DNA of 64,000 nt from RUG100 sp963542695 (GCA_963542695.1 CAUTYX010000003.1:62001-126000); one strand, 5' to 3'; shown: positions 50,881 through 59,628, counted from the stretch's first letter. The notes: a model not told the origin generated them from the sequence alone. Numbers and translations: made by a program.

Positions 50881-52634
50881 CATTTACCTACCCCGGGCGG
50901 CCAAAGCCCAGCTTGGAGAATGTCTCTTTTTCTGTAGCAGAAGGAGATTTTGTGGTACTTTGCGGTGCCAGCGGCAGTGGGAAAACCACCTTGTTGCGGC
51001 TGTTAAAACCGGAGCTTTCTCCTGCCGGCAGCAAACAAGGGCGCATTCTGTACACAGGGAAAGCTCTGCCGGAAAATGATGAACCGGTAGAAGGGCAAGA
51101 GCCGGAGCAAATCGATATAGGTGTTGTTTTGCAGAATCCGCAGCACCAAATTGTTACCGATAAGGTCTGGCACGAACTGGCTTTTGGGCCGGAAAATCTA
51201 GGGTGGAGCAAGGATGTCATCGGTGTTCGCATAGCCGAAATGGCCGGCTATTTCGGAATCCAGCATTGGTTTCGAAAAGAAGTGAAGGATCTATCCGGAG
51301 GGCAAAAGCAGTTGCTGAACTTGGCGGCGGTAATGGTGATGAATCCAAAAGTGTTGCTGCTAGATGAGCCCACATCGCAATTAGATCCGGTTGCGGCGGA
51401 GGATTTTTTAGATGCTGTGGCAAAGATAAATCGGGAGATGGGAACGACGATTATTATAACAGAGCATCGTCTTGATTACCTTCTGTCGATGTGCGATCGA
51501 ATGCTTCTTTTAGATACGGGGAAGTTGGTTGTGGATGACTTGCCAAAGCCGGGAATTTACCGGTTGGCAGAAAAGCAGCATCCCATGGTGCTTTCTATGC
51601 CGGCAGTAAGCCGTGCATATTTGAAGGTGGAACAAAGTCTGTCGGCGAAACAAAGCTTGCCGGCAGATAGCCGCCAATCTGTTCCTTTGGATGTGCGGGA
51701 AGGAAGGCGGTGGCTGGCAACATTGCTAACAGATAAGATCTCGACAGATGACCTGCTTTCTCTTGGACCGGAAGAACAAAGTACCTGCTCTTCACAAAAA
51801 TTGGAAGCATCTTCTGTTGCTGTAAAAGTAAAGAACGTGTGGTTTCGGTATAGTCGTCATGAAGCGGATGTACTGCGAGGGCTTTCCATGGAGATGTATG
51901 CCGGAGAAACGATTGCCGTTGTTGGCGGTAACGGTAGTGGAAAATCAACGCTTCTTCGAACCATTTGCGGTCTGGGAAAGCCATATAGCGGCAAAGTAAA
52001 AACTTATGGGAAAAAAGTTTTATTGATGCCCCAGGATCCCCAATCGGTCTTTGCATCGGAAACCGTGGAAGAAGAACTGCAGGAAATGGTGCAAGGAGAC
52101 GCGGGGAGCAGAAATGCAAGTGGTAGAAATGGAAATGATAAAGAAGCCGTACTGGTCATGGCCAAATTGCTGCATCTGGAAGAGGTTCTTGCTTCTCACC
52201 CCTATGATATTTCCGGCGGAGAGCAACAGCGGGTGGTCTTGGGGAAAATTCTCTTGGCAAACCCGGATATTGTCCTGATGGATGAGCCTACCAAGGGAAT
52301 GGACAACAGTCTTAAAAGGGAATTGGGGAATATCCTGATGCAGCTGAAACAACAGGGAAAAACCATTGTAATTGTAAGTCATGATATCGAATTTTGCGCC
52401 ACACACGCTGACCGCTGTGCCATGCTTTTTGATGGAAAAATTGTATCTCAGGGAACCGCAAGGGAATTGTTTTCCAGGAATCGATTTTACACAACGGCTT
52501 GCAGCAAAATGTCCAATGGATATTTCGAAAAGGTCATTACACCCGAAGACGTGGCGTATCTTCTGAAAAAAGCGGAGGAGGCAAAAAATACAGGGAAAAA
52601 CGTGTCTTTTGAAAAAGAGGAGAACCGGTCATGA
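50853..52634 (+). CDS. ECF transporter ATPase, fused EcfA-EcfA' (two ABC domains)
   Basis: 593 residues with two complete nucleotide-binding domains. First: Walker A CGASGSGKTTLLRLL, LSGGQKQLLNLAAVMV, VLLLDEPTSQLDPVAAED, His in ITEHRLDY. Second (from about 325): GGNGSGKSTLLRTICGL, ISGGEQQRVVLGKIL, IVLMDEPTKGMDN, His in VSHDIEF. A linker of about 70 residues has repeated Ser/Leu-rich sequence (SLSAKQSLPADSRQS). The ATG at 50853 follows AGAGGAAATTCG; the longer frame from 50751 lies within ecfT. The stop overlaps the S-component start by 4 nt. Confidence 0.93.
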   Translation: MGIFEIENLTFTYPGRPKPSLENVSFSVAEGDFVVLCGASGSGKTTLLRLLKPELSPAGSKQGRILYTGKALPENDEPVEGQEPEQIDIGVVLQNPQHQIVTDKVWHELAFGPENLGWSKDVIGVRIAEMAGYFGIQHWFRKEVKDLSGGQKQLLNLAAVMVMNPKVLLLDEPTSQLDPVAAEDFLDAVAKINREMGTTIIITEHRLDYLLSMCDRMLLLDTGKLVVDDLPKPGIYRLAEKQHPMVLSMPAVSRAYLKVEQSLSAKQSLPADSRQSVPLDVREGRRWLATLLTDKISTDDLLSLGPEEQSTCSSQKLEASSVAVKVKNVWFRYSRHEADVLRGLSMEMYAGETIAVVGGNGSGKSTLLRTICGLGKPYSGKVKTYGKKVLLMPQDPQSVFASETVEEELQEMVQGDAGSRNASGRNGNDKEAVLVMAKLLHLEEVLASHPYDISGGEQQRVVLGKILLANPDIVLMDEPTKGMDNSLKRELGNILMQLKQQGKTIVIVSHDIEFCATHADRCAMLFDGKIVSQGTARELFSRNRFYTTACSKMSNGYFEKVITPEDVAYLLKKAEEAKNTGKNVSFEKEENRS

Positions 52635-53329
52635 GTACACGGATAATGGTTATTCTGATGGCAGTGTTGGTCATTGTTCCCTTTTACATCTACTTTGAGC
52701 GGCAAAAACCACAGCCGAGAACCATTGTGTTATTGACCGTGTTAATCGGATTGGCCGTGGCCGGCAGAGAAGCTTTCTTCATGGTTCCTTTTTTCAAACC
52801 GGTATTGGCCTTTGCTGTTATTGCAGGGATTTCCATGGGAGCAAATGCCGGGTTCATCGTTGGTTCCATGACGGCTCTGGTATCAAATTTTTTGTTCGGT
52901 CAAGGCCCCTGGACGGTGTTTCAAATGGCCGCTTGGGGGCTGGTTGGATTGGTTGCCGGACTGCTGGCGGAGAATTTGCTTAGCGGCCGGTTGCCGGGAG
53001 GAAAAATGATGGTGGGAAAGCGACGTATTCCTATGATGATATATGGATTTGCAGCAGCTTTCTTAATCCATGGAGTCATTACCGATTTGTGGACGTTGTT
53101 TTTCGTCAACGAAAATCCCAATTTGGCGACAGTTCTCTCTGTATATGGTGCCGCATTGATTCCCGATACTATTTTGGGTGTGGCTACTGCCTTTTTCTTA
53201 TTGGTTCTGGGAGAACCTATTATCGGAAAGATTCAGCGGGTAAAACGAAAATATGGAATGGAATGTGTGAAAGAGGAAGGTGAGAGTGGACATGAAGATG
53301 GATATGGAAATAAAAATGAAGAGGGGTAA
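52631..53329 (+). CDS. ECF transporter substrate-binding (S) component, probable cobalamin specificity
   Basis: 232 residues, six hydrophobic helices. REAFFMVPFFKPVLAFAVIAGISMGANAGFIVGSMTALVSNFLFGQGPWTVFQMAAWGLVG is the typical S-component core and resembles predicted CbrT-type B12 transporters. Riboswitch control and the DUF4430 neighbour support cobalamin. The Gly/His/Glu-rich C-terminus (KEEGESGHEDGYGNKNEEG) overlaps the next gene. The start overlaps the ATPase stop. Confidence 0.85.
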   Translation: MSTRIMVILMAVLVIVPFYIYFERQKPQPRTIVLLTVLIGLAVAGREAFFMVPFFKPVLAFAVIAGISMGANAGFIVGSMTALVSNFLFGQGPWTVFQMAAWGLVGLVAGLLAENLLSGRLPGGKMMVGKRRIPMMIYGFAAAFLIHGVITDLWTLFFVNENPNLATVLSVYGAALIPDTILGVATAFFLLVLGEPIIGKIQRVKRKYGMECVKEEGESGHEDGYGNKNEEG

Positions 53330-55232
53330 GGACAGTAGGAATCAGCAATCTGCCCGGAAAAAGCAATTGCTGAGTATGGTAATGGCTGTGTTGGTAGCAA
53401 TGACAATGCTGCTGCCAAGTGGTGCAAATGCACAAATTACAGCTAGCGCACCTCCCAGCAAAACAAACTACGGGACGATTAAATGGGAAGAAAAGTTAGG
53501 TAAGGACTACAGGACGGATGCATTTACTCCTCCGGTTGTGGTGGGCGATTATGTGTATGTGTATAAGGGCCATTATGTTTATGAGAAAAGCAAAGAAAAT
53601 GGAAAAGTTACTCGGAAATGGGTAATTCAGCAAGGAAGTCCGGGATTTGCAACATTACCACTGACAGTTAGCGATGATAAAACAAAACTTTATGGAACAG
53701 CATATGACGTCAACTCTGAGGATGGCGAAGAATATACTTGGCTTTTTCAAATTGACCTGAGCAAAGATCCGGAAGAAGATACTGTTCTGTTTTCAGAATA
53801 CTTTTCAGGCCAAAACATCAATCCGGTGATATATAAAAATGGATATGTATATTGTGGGATTTATGGGTTTGATAATACCGATTCGTATTTTTGCATCGAT
53901 CCCTCGACCATGGCTATAAAGAATGGTCATGAAGTTATGAAAACAGTTTGGGTGAAGGAAGGAAAAGACCTCCAGGAAAGGGCGGTATCCGGAAGAACCG
54001 GTTACTACTGGTTCGGAGCCTATGTTTCTAATGATAACAATACTATTGTCCTTGGAAGGGATAACGGGAAACTGTATGTGGTAAAAAACACAGCCCAAAG
54101 TGTTTCTGAGATATGGGAAAAATCGGGAGGGTTTTCCTGTGATGCACCTATTCGATCTACCATTGTAGGCAATGTGGTCAATAAACAAGAGTATATTTAT
54201 GTTGTAACCAGAGGATCTGATTCTGCAAGAGCAACTGAATCGGAACAGTGTGGTACCGTGTATAAATTTCGGCTAAATGATGGTGGGAATTTGGAGAAGA
54301 TGGCTTCTGAAAAGCTAGCCGGTGCTAGTGTAGGAGAACCTATTATAAATGGTACCAAGCTGTATGTGTCTTACGAAAATGGAATGGCATCCTATGAAAT
54401 AGCAGGCGATCAACTAAATAAAATTGACACAATTAAGACCCCTGGCTGGGTGAAAGGTCATCTGCTGTATTCTACCGCCAATAACTGTATTTATGGGCAA
54501 ATGTACAAAGGTGCCGGTATATATTACGTGCAGACTGACAAAACAGGACATTTCACAAAGCAAGGAAATTTGTATACAACCAATCATTTGGATTACGGAG
54601 GGAAATCGATTTTTGCAGGATATGACATAACTTGTGATGAAAACGGGAATATCTACTGTAAAAATGATGAAGGCTACCTAATGTGTATCAAAGCCGGTTA
54701 CGATATGGGAGCGCCAACTCTAAGCTCTGTCAAAGGGTTGGACTATCGAAGTGCAAAAATTACATGGAAGCAAAAGCAAAACATTGCATCGTATCAACTG
54801 CAGCGAAGTGACGGTAAGAGTTTTAAGATATCTGCCTCATCTACGTCCTACGTAGATCGCAGCTTGACTGCCGGTAAGCAATACTCCTATACGTTGCGGG
54901 CGTTGTGTGGCGAATCCACTTACAGTAAATCTTCCGGAAAAAAATATGTAAAAACAGTTCCGGCTACGCCAAAGCTTTCTGTTAAGGTCGGAAAAAGAAA
55001 GGCCTCTCTCTCATGGTCAAAAGCCGGCGGCGTCAAAGTATACCAGGTGTATCGGGCAACAAAAAAGAAGGGCAAATACAAGCTGGTAAAAACAACGACA
55101 AAACGAACCTGGGTCAATAAAAGGCTAAAGAAAAAGAAAATGTACTATTTCAAAGTTCGAGGATATACCACAGCACAAGGAAAGAAAACTTACGGCAGAT
55201 GGTCGTCAGTACGCAGCTGCAGAGTTAGATGA
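53292..55232 (+). CDS. secreted beta-propeller-like protein with C-terminal fibronectin type III domains
   Basis: 646 residues. Signal peptide (KKQLLSMVMAVLVAMTMLLPSGANAQ), then about 430 residues of short repeated blocks (VVGDYVYVYKGHYVYEK; VIYKNGYVYCGIYGFDN; IINGTKLYVSYENGMASYEI; CDENGNIYCKNDEGYLMCIKAGY) typical of PQQ/quinoprotein-like propellers. Two fibronectin III-like domains follow (APTLSSVKGLDYRSAKITWKQ...; ATPKLSVKVGKRKASLSWSKAGGVKVYQVYRATKKKGKY...), ending very basic, perhaps for cell-wall binding. I use ATG 53292 (AAGGTGA upstream); a GTG at 53280 is possible. It overlaps the ecfS end, so it belongs to the B12-regulated operon. Function unknown. Confidence 0.8.
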   Translation: MKMDMEIKMKRGKDSRNQQSARKKQLLSMVMAVLVAMTMLLPSGANAQITASAPPSKTNYGTIKWEEKLGKDYRTDAFTPPVVVGDYVYVYKGHYVYEKSKENGKVTRKWVIQQGSPGFATLPLTVSDDKTKLYGTAYDVNSEDGEEYTWLFQIDLSKDPEEDTVLFSEYFSGQNINPVIYKNGYVYCGIYGFDNTDSYFCIDPSTMAIKNGHEVMKTVWVKEGKDLQERAVSGRTGYYWFGAYVSNDNNTIVLGRDNGKLYVVKNTAQSVSEIWEKSGGFSCDAPIRSTIVGNVVNKQEYIYVVTRGSDSARATESEQCGTVYKFRLNDGGNLEKMASEKLAGASVGEPIINGTKLYVSYENGMASYEIAGDQLNKIDTIKTPGWVKGHLLYSTANNCIYGQMYKGAGIYYVQTDKTGHFTKQGNLYTTNHLDYGGKSIFAGYDITCDENGNIYCKNDEGYLMCIKAGYDMGAPTLSSVKGLDYRSAKITWKQKQNIASYQLQRSDGKSFKISASSTSYVDRSLTAGKQYSYTLRALCGESTYSKSSGKKYVKTVPATPKLSVKVGKRKASLSWSKAGGVKVYQVYRATKKKGKYKLVKTTTKRTWVNKRLKKKKMYYFKVRGYTTAQGKKTYGRWSSVRSCRVR

Positions 55233-55340
55233 TAACTTTTGATATAGAACGAAATTTGGACAGATGAGAGGTGACCGAAAACCATAAAAATCGATTGTCG
55301 GAAAGCGGAAGGTGTTATTTGATACAAGAAAGGAATCATG

Positions 55341-56939
55341 ATGAGAAGGAAACAAAAAAACGTATATAAGCTGTTTACGGCGTTGCTTGCTGCACTGATG
55401 CTGGTAGCGTTTATGCCAACGGCAGCTTTTGCCGAAGATGATGTGACAGAAGAAGGTGCAGCAAAAGATATTACAGTATATGTCACCATTAGCGATCAGG
55501 GGAATCTTGCTACGGCCAATGATGGAAGTGCCATGGCTTGGAAAAAAGTAGTGGTAAAAGATTTAAACGGAGATAAAAAGTTCTCTTTTGACGAAGCTTT
55601 GCAAGCTACCCATGCGACCTATAATGCAGCGGAAAATTATGAAGTCAGTAAAGACTGGGTAAAAAAGCTGTGGGGAAGAACCGGAGGAAGCTTTTTGTTT
55701 GCAAACAATGGGGAGAAAATTCCCAACGGTGTATCCACAGACACTGTCAAAGCCAATGACTATTTAACGGCAGCTACTATGCAGGACACAGAAACTTATG
55801 GAGACTGTGCTGCTTTCTTTGATAAGAATGAGGCAACCGTTACTGCCGGAAAGTCAGTAATGCTAAATTTCAGCGGATACCCGGGTATGAATGGCGGCGA
55901 TTCCAAAGCCATTCCAAAGGCAACTGTATCCACATGGGAAAACGGTGAGACAAAGACCATTGGAACTACTGATGATGCCGGAAATGTTACTGTAAAGTTT
56001 GACAAACCGGGAACATACATTGTAACGGCTAGTGGTACACAGCCCAGTGTTATCAATGGAGGAGATGATGAAGATGGTCTGTGGAAGTTGGTAAAAGCAT
56101 CGAGAGATGCTGCCGGCAAGGTTATTTATGGAAAAACCAATTGGGCTACCCATGACGCTTTTATTGGATATACAGCAAAAGATTATGGCGAAGGTCCTTA
56201 TCCATATAGCGAAATTCAATGGATTCCCTTTGAAGATTTTGATGTTGATGAATGGACAACGGAAAATGGATACCTTATTTATTCCGGTATGTTGACAGTG
56301 GAAGGAAAAACTACTGCTCCGGCGTGTATTGTTACAGTAAAAGCCGCTTCCAAACCGTCCACACCGAATAAACCGAAAAAGCCACAAACTCCAAAACTGG
56401 GCAAGGCCAAGGTGAAGGCGAAGACACGCAGCTGGATCGCTTCTAAAGTGTACTGGTCTAAGGTAAAGCATGCAAAAGCGTATCAAGTGTACCGTTCTGC
56501 CAGAAAGAACAGTGGTTACAAGAAAGTGGCAACTACTAGGACGAGACACTATATCAGCAAGAATTTGAAAACAGGAAAAACCTATTATTACAAAGTTAAG
56601 GCTGTTGCAAAAGGTTATAAACCGACTATATCCGCACCAAAAGCAAAGAAAGTCGTAGCCAAGGCACCGACGCTGAAGCTGACGGCCGGCAATCATAGCA
56701 TTCGTGCTGACTGGACAAAAGTTCCAGGCTCTACCGGCTATAAACTGTACAGAACCGATACCAAAGGCGGCAAGTTCCAACTGGTTAGAACAGCTAAAGG
56801 TTACTACAACCTGGATTACACATCCATTAACAAAAAGCCTGGAAAGAAGTACTATTTCAAGGTTAGAGCTTACAAGAAAATCGGAAACAAAACATATTTC
56901 GGTGCGTATTCGGCAGTAAAAGTAAAGGCCGCCAAATAG
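55341..56939 (+). CDS. secreted protein with transcobalamin-like N-terminal region and two fibronectin type III domains
   Basis: 532 residues. Signal peptide ending FMPTAAFA-EDD. Residues 40-180 (DITVYVTISDQGN, KKVVVKDLNGDKKFSFDEALQATHATY, FANNGEKIPNGVSTDTVKANDYLTAATMQD) have the order of DUF4430-containing surface proteins; I infer the relation from pattern only. An Ig-like stretch follows (GKSVMLNFSGYPG, GTYIVTASG), then a Pro/Lys hinge (SKPSTPNKPKKPQTP) and two Fn3-like repeats (AYQVYRSARKNSGYKKVAT; GYKLYRTDTKGGKFQLVRT) like those of the upstream gene. AAAGGAATC precedes the ATG. It lies 108 bp after the propeller gene and ends the operon. Confidence 0.78.
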   Translation: MRRKQKNVYKLFTALLAALMLVAFMPTAAFAEDDVTEEGAAKDITVYVTISDQGNLATANDGSAMAWKKVVVKDLNGDKKFSFDEALQATHATYNAAENYEVSKDWVKKLWGRTGGSFLFANNGEKIPNGVSTDTVKANDYLTAATMQDTETYGDCAAFFDKNEATVTAGKSVMLNFSGYPGMNGGDSKAIPKATVSTWENGETKTIGTTDDAGNVTVKFDKPGTYIVTASGTQPSVINGGDDEDGLWKLVKASRDAAGKVIYGKTNWATHDAFIGYTAKDYGEGPYPYSEIQWIPFEDFDVDEWTTENGYLIYSGMLTVEGKTTAPACIVTVKAASKPSTPNKPKKPQTPKLGKAKVKAKTRSWIASKVYWSKVKHAKAYQVYRSARKNSGYKKVATTRTRHYISKNLKTGKTYYYKVKAVAKGYKPTISAPKAKKVVAKAPTLKLTAGNHSIRADWTKVPGSTGYKLYRTDTKGGKFQLVRTAKGYYNLDYTSINKKPGKKYYFKVRAYKKIGNKTYFGAYSAVKVKAAK

Positions 56940-57035
56940 CCCTCCTAAAAGAACGATCCTAAACACAGGCACCGTGATAAAAACGTGTAGAATTTTCTAG
57001 AGGTGCCGGTACTGAACGGGATTTAAGCAAAAGAA

Positions 57036-57073
57036 AAAGCAAGCTTACGCAAATTTCGTAGGCTTGCTTTTTT
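57036..57073. terminator. bidirectional terminator between the B12 operon and tRNA-Thr
   Basis: AAGCAAGC-TTACG / CGTA-GGCTTGCTT stem, followed by TTTTTT on the plus strand; the minus strand also ends in CTTTTTC after the stem. Confidence 0.85.
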
Positions 57074-57148
57074 GGAGCCACTGGCCGGGGTCGAACCGGC
57101 CACCTGCACGTTACGAATGTGCTGCTCTGCCAGATGAGCTACAGTGGC
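57073..57148 (-). tRNA. tRNA-Thr (anticodon CGT)
   Basis: On the minus strand: acceptor GCCACTG/CAGTGGC with discriminator T and encoded CCA, D arm GCTC/GAGC, anticodon loop TTCGTAA (CGT, reads ACG), T arm GCCGG-TTCGACC-CCGGC. The last anticodon-stem pair is an A-C mismatch. A possible promoter, TTGCGA-17-TAAAAT, lies upstream on the minus strand. Confidence 0.93.
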
Positions 57149-57387
57149 ATATCCATGGGTTATTTTACTATACCATTAGAACTTTCGCAAGGAGAAAGGT
57201 CTTTATTTGAAAGGTAACGAAAAAGCCGAATATACCTTGGCAATTCGTGCTAAATTTTTTTACGCTGAATTCATATTGGAGGTGAACGCAAATATATATT
57301 TGGTGCATGAGATGAATCCACCTTGACATAAAAAGAGGGAAATAGGGTATAATTTATACAGCTTAATAAAACCAAAGGAGGCACCAC

Positions 57388-58125
57388 ATGGAAACCAAAT
57401 ACATTGATAGCAAACATGGTTACGAAATTCCATATTACATAGATATTCCCACAGAAACAAAGCGGGTGATTATCATTAGTCACGGCTTTGGAAGCAGCAA
57501 AGATAGCCCAACAGCACAAATGATGCTAAAAGGATTACCGGAACAAGGAATCGGCGCCGTGGCTTTTGATTTTCCAACCCATGGAGAAAGCAAGGCTGCC
57601 GTGGCGGATTTGCGGGTTGACAACTGTATCGACGATGTAAGAGTCATGGAAGAGCTTGTTATGAAATCGCAACCAAAAGCGGATATCGGCTATTTTTCAT
57701 CTAGCTTTGGGGCATACATCAACCTGCTGTTTTTAGGACAGGGAGATCACAAAGGGAATAAGTCTTTCCTGCGTAGTGCGGCGGTAAACATGCCATCTTT
57801 ATTTGATGATTTGACACCGGCGCAGCAGGAAGAATTGAAAGAAACCGGTCAGGTGACGGTGGATGATCCTCCGGTGGCAGTTTCCCGGGCTTTTTTGGAT
57901 GATTTGAAAGAAAACGATTTGTTTTCTTCCTTTATGCCCGATGGCACAAAATTGGGAATGGTTCACGGCAATGAGGACAAAATCATTGAGCCTAAAATAG
58001 CTGTTGCATTTTCTGCTTATTATGATGTACCGGCGGCATTTATCTCCGGCGGCACCCATAATCTCTGCGGCGAGGGTATGCCGGAACAAGTTTTTCAGAT
58101 GGCCTTGGAATTCTTTGAGAATTAG
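57388..58125 (+). CDS. alpha/beta hydrolase
   Basis: 245 residues. The oxyanion region is VIIISHGFGSSKDSPTAQMM, the nucleophile elbow is probably FSSSFGAYIN (Ser near residue 112), the acid is in VHGNEDKIIEP, and the catalytic His is in FISGGTHNLCGEGM (about 222). The family covers serine esterases and acylaminoacyl-peptidase-like enzymes. The substrate is unknown. AAAGGAGGCACCAC precedes the ATG. Two GC-rich stems without T-runs follow (58146-58165, 58175-58198). Confidence 0.85.
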   Translation: METKYIDSKHGYEIPYYIDIPTETKRVIIISHGFGSSKDSPTAQMMLKGLPEQGIGAVAFDFPTHGESKAAVADLRVDNCIDDVRVMEELVMKSQPKADIGYFSSSFGAYINLLFLGQGDHKGNKSFLRSAAVNMPSLFDDLTPAQQEELKETGQVTVDDPPVAVSRAFLDDLKENDLFSSFMPDGTKLGMVHGNEDKIIEPKIAVAFSAYYDVPAAFISGGTHNLCGEGMPEQVFQMALEFFEN

Positions 58126-58145
58126 AGCTTCGCAAACATCCTGCA

Positions 58146-58198
58146 GGCAGCCACTCAGGTGGCTGCGAATGGTTTTACTCGAGCTGCTGCCCGAGTAA
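58146..58198 (+). other. two adjacent hairpins after the hydrolase gene
   Basis: GCAGCCAC-TCAG-GTGGCTGC is a perfect 8-bp stem; TTACTCG...CGAGTAA follows. There is no T-run after either, so they may be 3' stability elements and not terminators. Confidence 0.5.
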
Positions 58199-58295
58199 CC
58201 GCCCGGTGCTGGGAATCTCAAAGGCAAAAACCGGGGATTTTGAAAGTGGCGAAGCTGAGAACCGGGAATCTTGAAAGCGAAACCCGGAAAAAGGG

Positions 58296-58323
58296 TTGAA
58301 GATTTCTTGATTTTCGGTATAAT
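58296..58323 (+). promoter_or_regulatory. promoter of tRNA-Pro
   Basis: TTGAAG (58296-58301), 16-bp spacer, TATAAT (58318-58323), 20 bp before the tRNA. Confidence 0.7.
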
Positions 58324-58343
58324 AAGTGTTGCGCTATATATGT

Positions 58344-58420
58344 CGGGACGTGGCGCAGCTTGGTAGCGCGACTGCTTCGGGAGTAGTAGGCCGCAGGTTC
58401 AAATCCTGTCGTCCCGACCA
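58344..58420 (+). tRNA. tRNA-Pro (anticodon CGG)
   Basis: Acceptor CGGGACG/CGTCCCG with encoded ACCA; D stem GCGC/GCGC; anticodon loop TTCGGGA gives CGG (reads CCG); T arm GCAGG-TTCAAAT-CCTGT. The C1-G72 pair fits bacterial tRNA-Pro. Confidence 0.95.
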
Positions 58421-58453
58421 TAGCTTTCAGAAATGCTGAACCATTAGTATTTT

Positions 58454-58485
58454 AAAGTGTCTTGGCAGTACAGGGCACTTTTTTA
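58454..58485 (+). terminator. terminator after tRNA-Pro
   Basis: AAAGTGTC pairs with GGCACTTT (one G-U) and is followed by TTTT. Confidence 0.75.
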
Positions 58486-58612
58486 TTTGCAAAAGCAATA
58501 TACGGTATAACGGAAAAATATACTGTACCCACATAACCATTGTGTAGGCCTAGTCCTGGAACTGGTTGCTGTAGTGATTGATACTCTGGATGAAGAGGTA
58601 TACAATTAAAAT

Positions 58613-58801
58613 ATGGGTATGCTTGAAAGAATTAATGAAAAAATGGGGTTTGATGTCTCCAATAGATTGGAAAGAGAGAAGGCTGCACAAGAATATTATG
58701 GGGAACAGTCTGATTTTGCTTGTGATGATTCTAAGCCCAGTATATGGAGTAAGTTATCTCAAGAAGAAAGTTTGTGGGTAATGGAAAATTTGATACTATA
58801 A
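58613..58801 (+). CDS. possible small acidic protein, unrecognised
   Basis: 62 codons from ATG 58613 (or 58619), beginning MGMLERINEKMGFDVSNRLE and ending VMENLIL. It is amphipathic and acidic, with no signal or membrane segment. GAAGAGG lies 12 nt upstream, too far for 58613 and further for 58619. Just before it, an overlapping frame reads VAVVIDTLDEEVYN and stops, which could be the tail of a lost gene. I recognise no family. Confidence 0.35.
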   Translation: MGMLERINEKMGFDVSNRLEREKAAQEYYGEQSDFACDDSKPSIWSKLSQEESLWVMENLIL

Positions 58802-58868
58802 TAAAATGCGGACAAAAGAAGGTATTTTTTGACGGTTGGCCGAGGTACCTGTTTCTTCTCGATTTAAA

Positions 58869-58898
58869 TTGAAGAGGTAGGGTGAGGTTTGGTATAAT
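58869..58898 (+). promoter_or_regulatory. promoter ahead of the T13 micro-ORF
   Basis: TTGAAG (58869-58874), 18-bp spacer, TATAAT (58893-58898). Confidence 0.55.
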
Positions 58899-58952
58899 TG
58901 AAATACAAGTAGCAAGATTGCTATAATCAAGTTGAGTATGGAGGTGGTAAGA

Positions 58953-59027
58953 TTGATTCCTGTAATTGGGATTTTAATCTTGCTGCTTTTTTTTTTTTTG
59001 CTTTTTGTTTCGACCTACTTAAAATAG
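58953..59027 (+). CDS. 24-residue hydrophobic micro-protein containing a T13 tract
   Basis: GGAGGTGG is followed 6 nt later by TTG, opening a 24-codon frame to TAG 59027. The product starts IPVIGILILLLFFF after the initiator and ends in VSTYLK, so it is one membrane helix with a basic tip. An in-frame ATG at 58938 is an alternative start. Thirteen consecutive T in the middle encode the Leu/Phe core and could slip. It has its own promoter. Small single-helix proteins of this size include type I toxins and membrane-complex subunits; the role is unknown. Confidence 0.45.
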   Translation: MIPVIGILILLLFFFLLFVSTYLK

Positions 59028-59085
59028 TATGCTGACTTTTTTATTTTTTGCTTCCTACGATGTATAATACAAGCAAGGAGGCTTT

Positions 59086-59610
59086 ATGCGAATTGAAGAA
59101 AAAAGGGCAACGCTGGCAATTCATACCTTGCTGGAAAAATACGTAGACTGGACGGCTACGGAAAGCCGCTGTGGAATTTGCGAAAACTACGATAGGATTT
59201 GGTCCTGTCCTACCTATGATTTTTCTGTGGAAGCTTATTGGCGGCAGTTTTTCTCTGTTCAACTGCTGGCCACAAAAATTTACCTAGATGCTGATGAACT
59301 TGCAGATGTGGACAAAGTATTGGATCAGGTTCACAGAGATATCAGAGACTACTGGCGAAAAAACGAAACACTTCATATCGACAGCCAGTATTTAGCACCC
59401 GGCAGCTGCCATTTGTGTCCGGAAGGCTGCACTCGTAAGGTTGGTGCCCCTTGCCGCAGACCGGATCAGCTTCGGTATTCCATAGAGTCTCTTGGTGGCG
59501 ATGTGGTTGCACTTTCGGAAGATGTCCTTGGTACGAAGATTTTGTGGGGCTCACCGGAGAAGCCTCCGGAATATTATACTCTGGTTTCCGGACTGCTGCT
59601 GAAAAGATGA
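59086..59610 (+). CDS. DUF2284 metal-binding protein
   Basis: 174 residues, cysteine-rich. SRCGICENYDRIWSCPTYDF near residue 28 and APGSCHLCPEGCTRKVGAPCRRPDQLRYSIESLGGDVVAL near 105 match DUF2284, a predicted metal- or Fe-S-binding family of anaerobes with unknown function. AAGGAGGCTTT precedes the ATG. Single gene with its own terminator. Confidence 0.88.
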   Translation: MRIEEKRATLAIHTLLEKYVDWTATESRCGICENYDRIWSCPTYDFSVEAYWRQFFSVQLLATKIYLDADELADVDKVLDQVHRDIRDYWRKNETLHIDSQYLAPGSCHLCPEGCTRKVGAPCRRPDQLRYSIESLGGDVVALSEDVLGTKILWGSPEKPPEYYTLVSGLLLKR

Positions 59611-59628
59611 GAAAAAAATAGCTTAGGT

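Noticed and set aside
55863..56972. 369-codon minus-strand frame opposite the last Fn3 protein
   Set aside because: It is antisense to a well-supported secreted protein, has no ribosome binding site and a Cys/Phe-rich composition typical of shadow frames.
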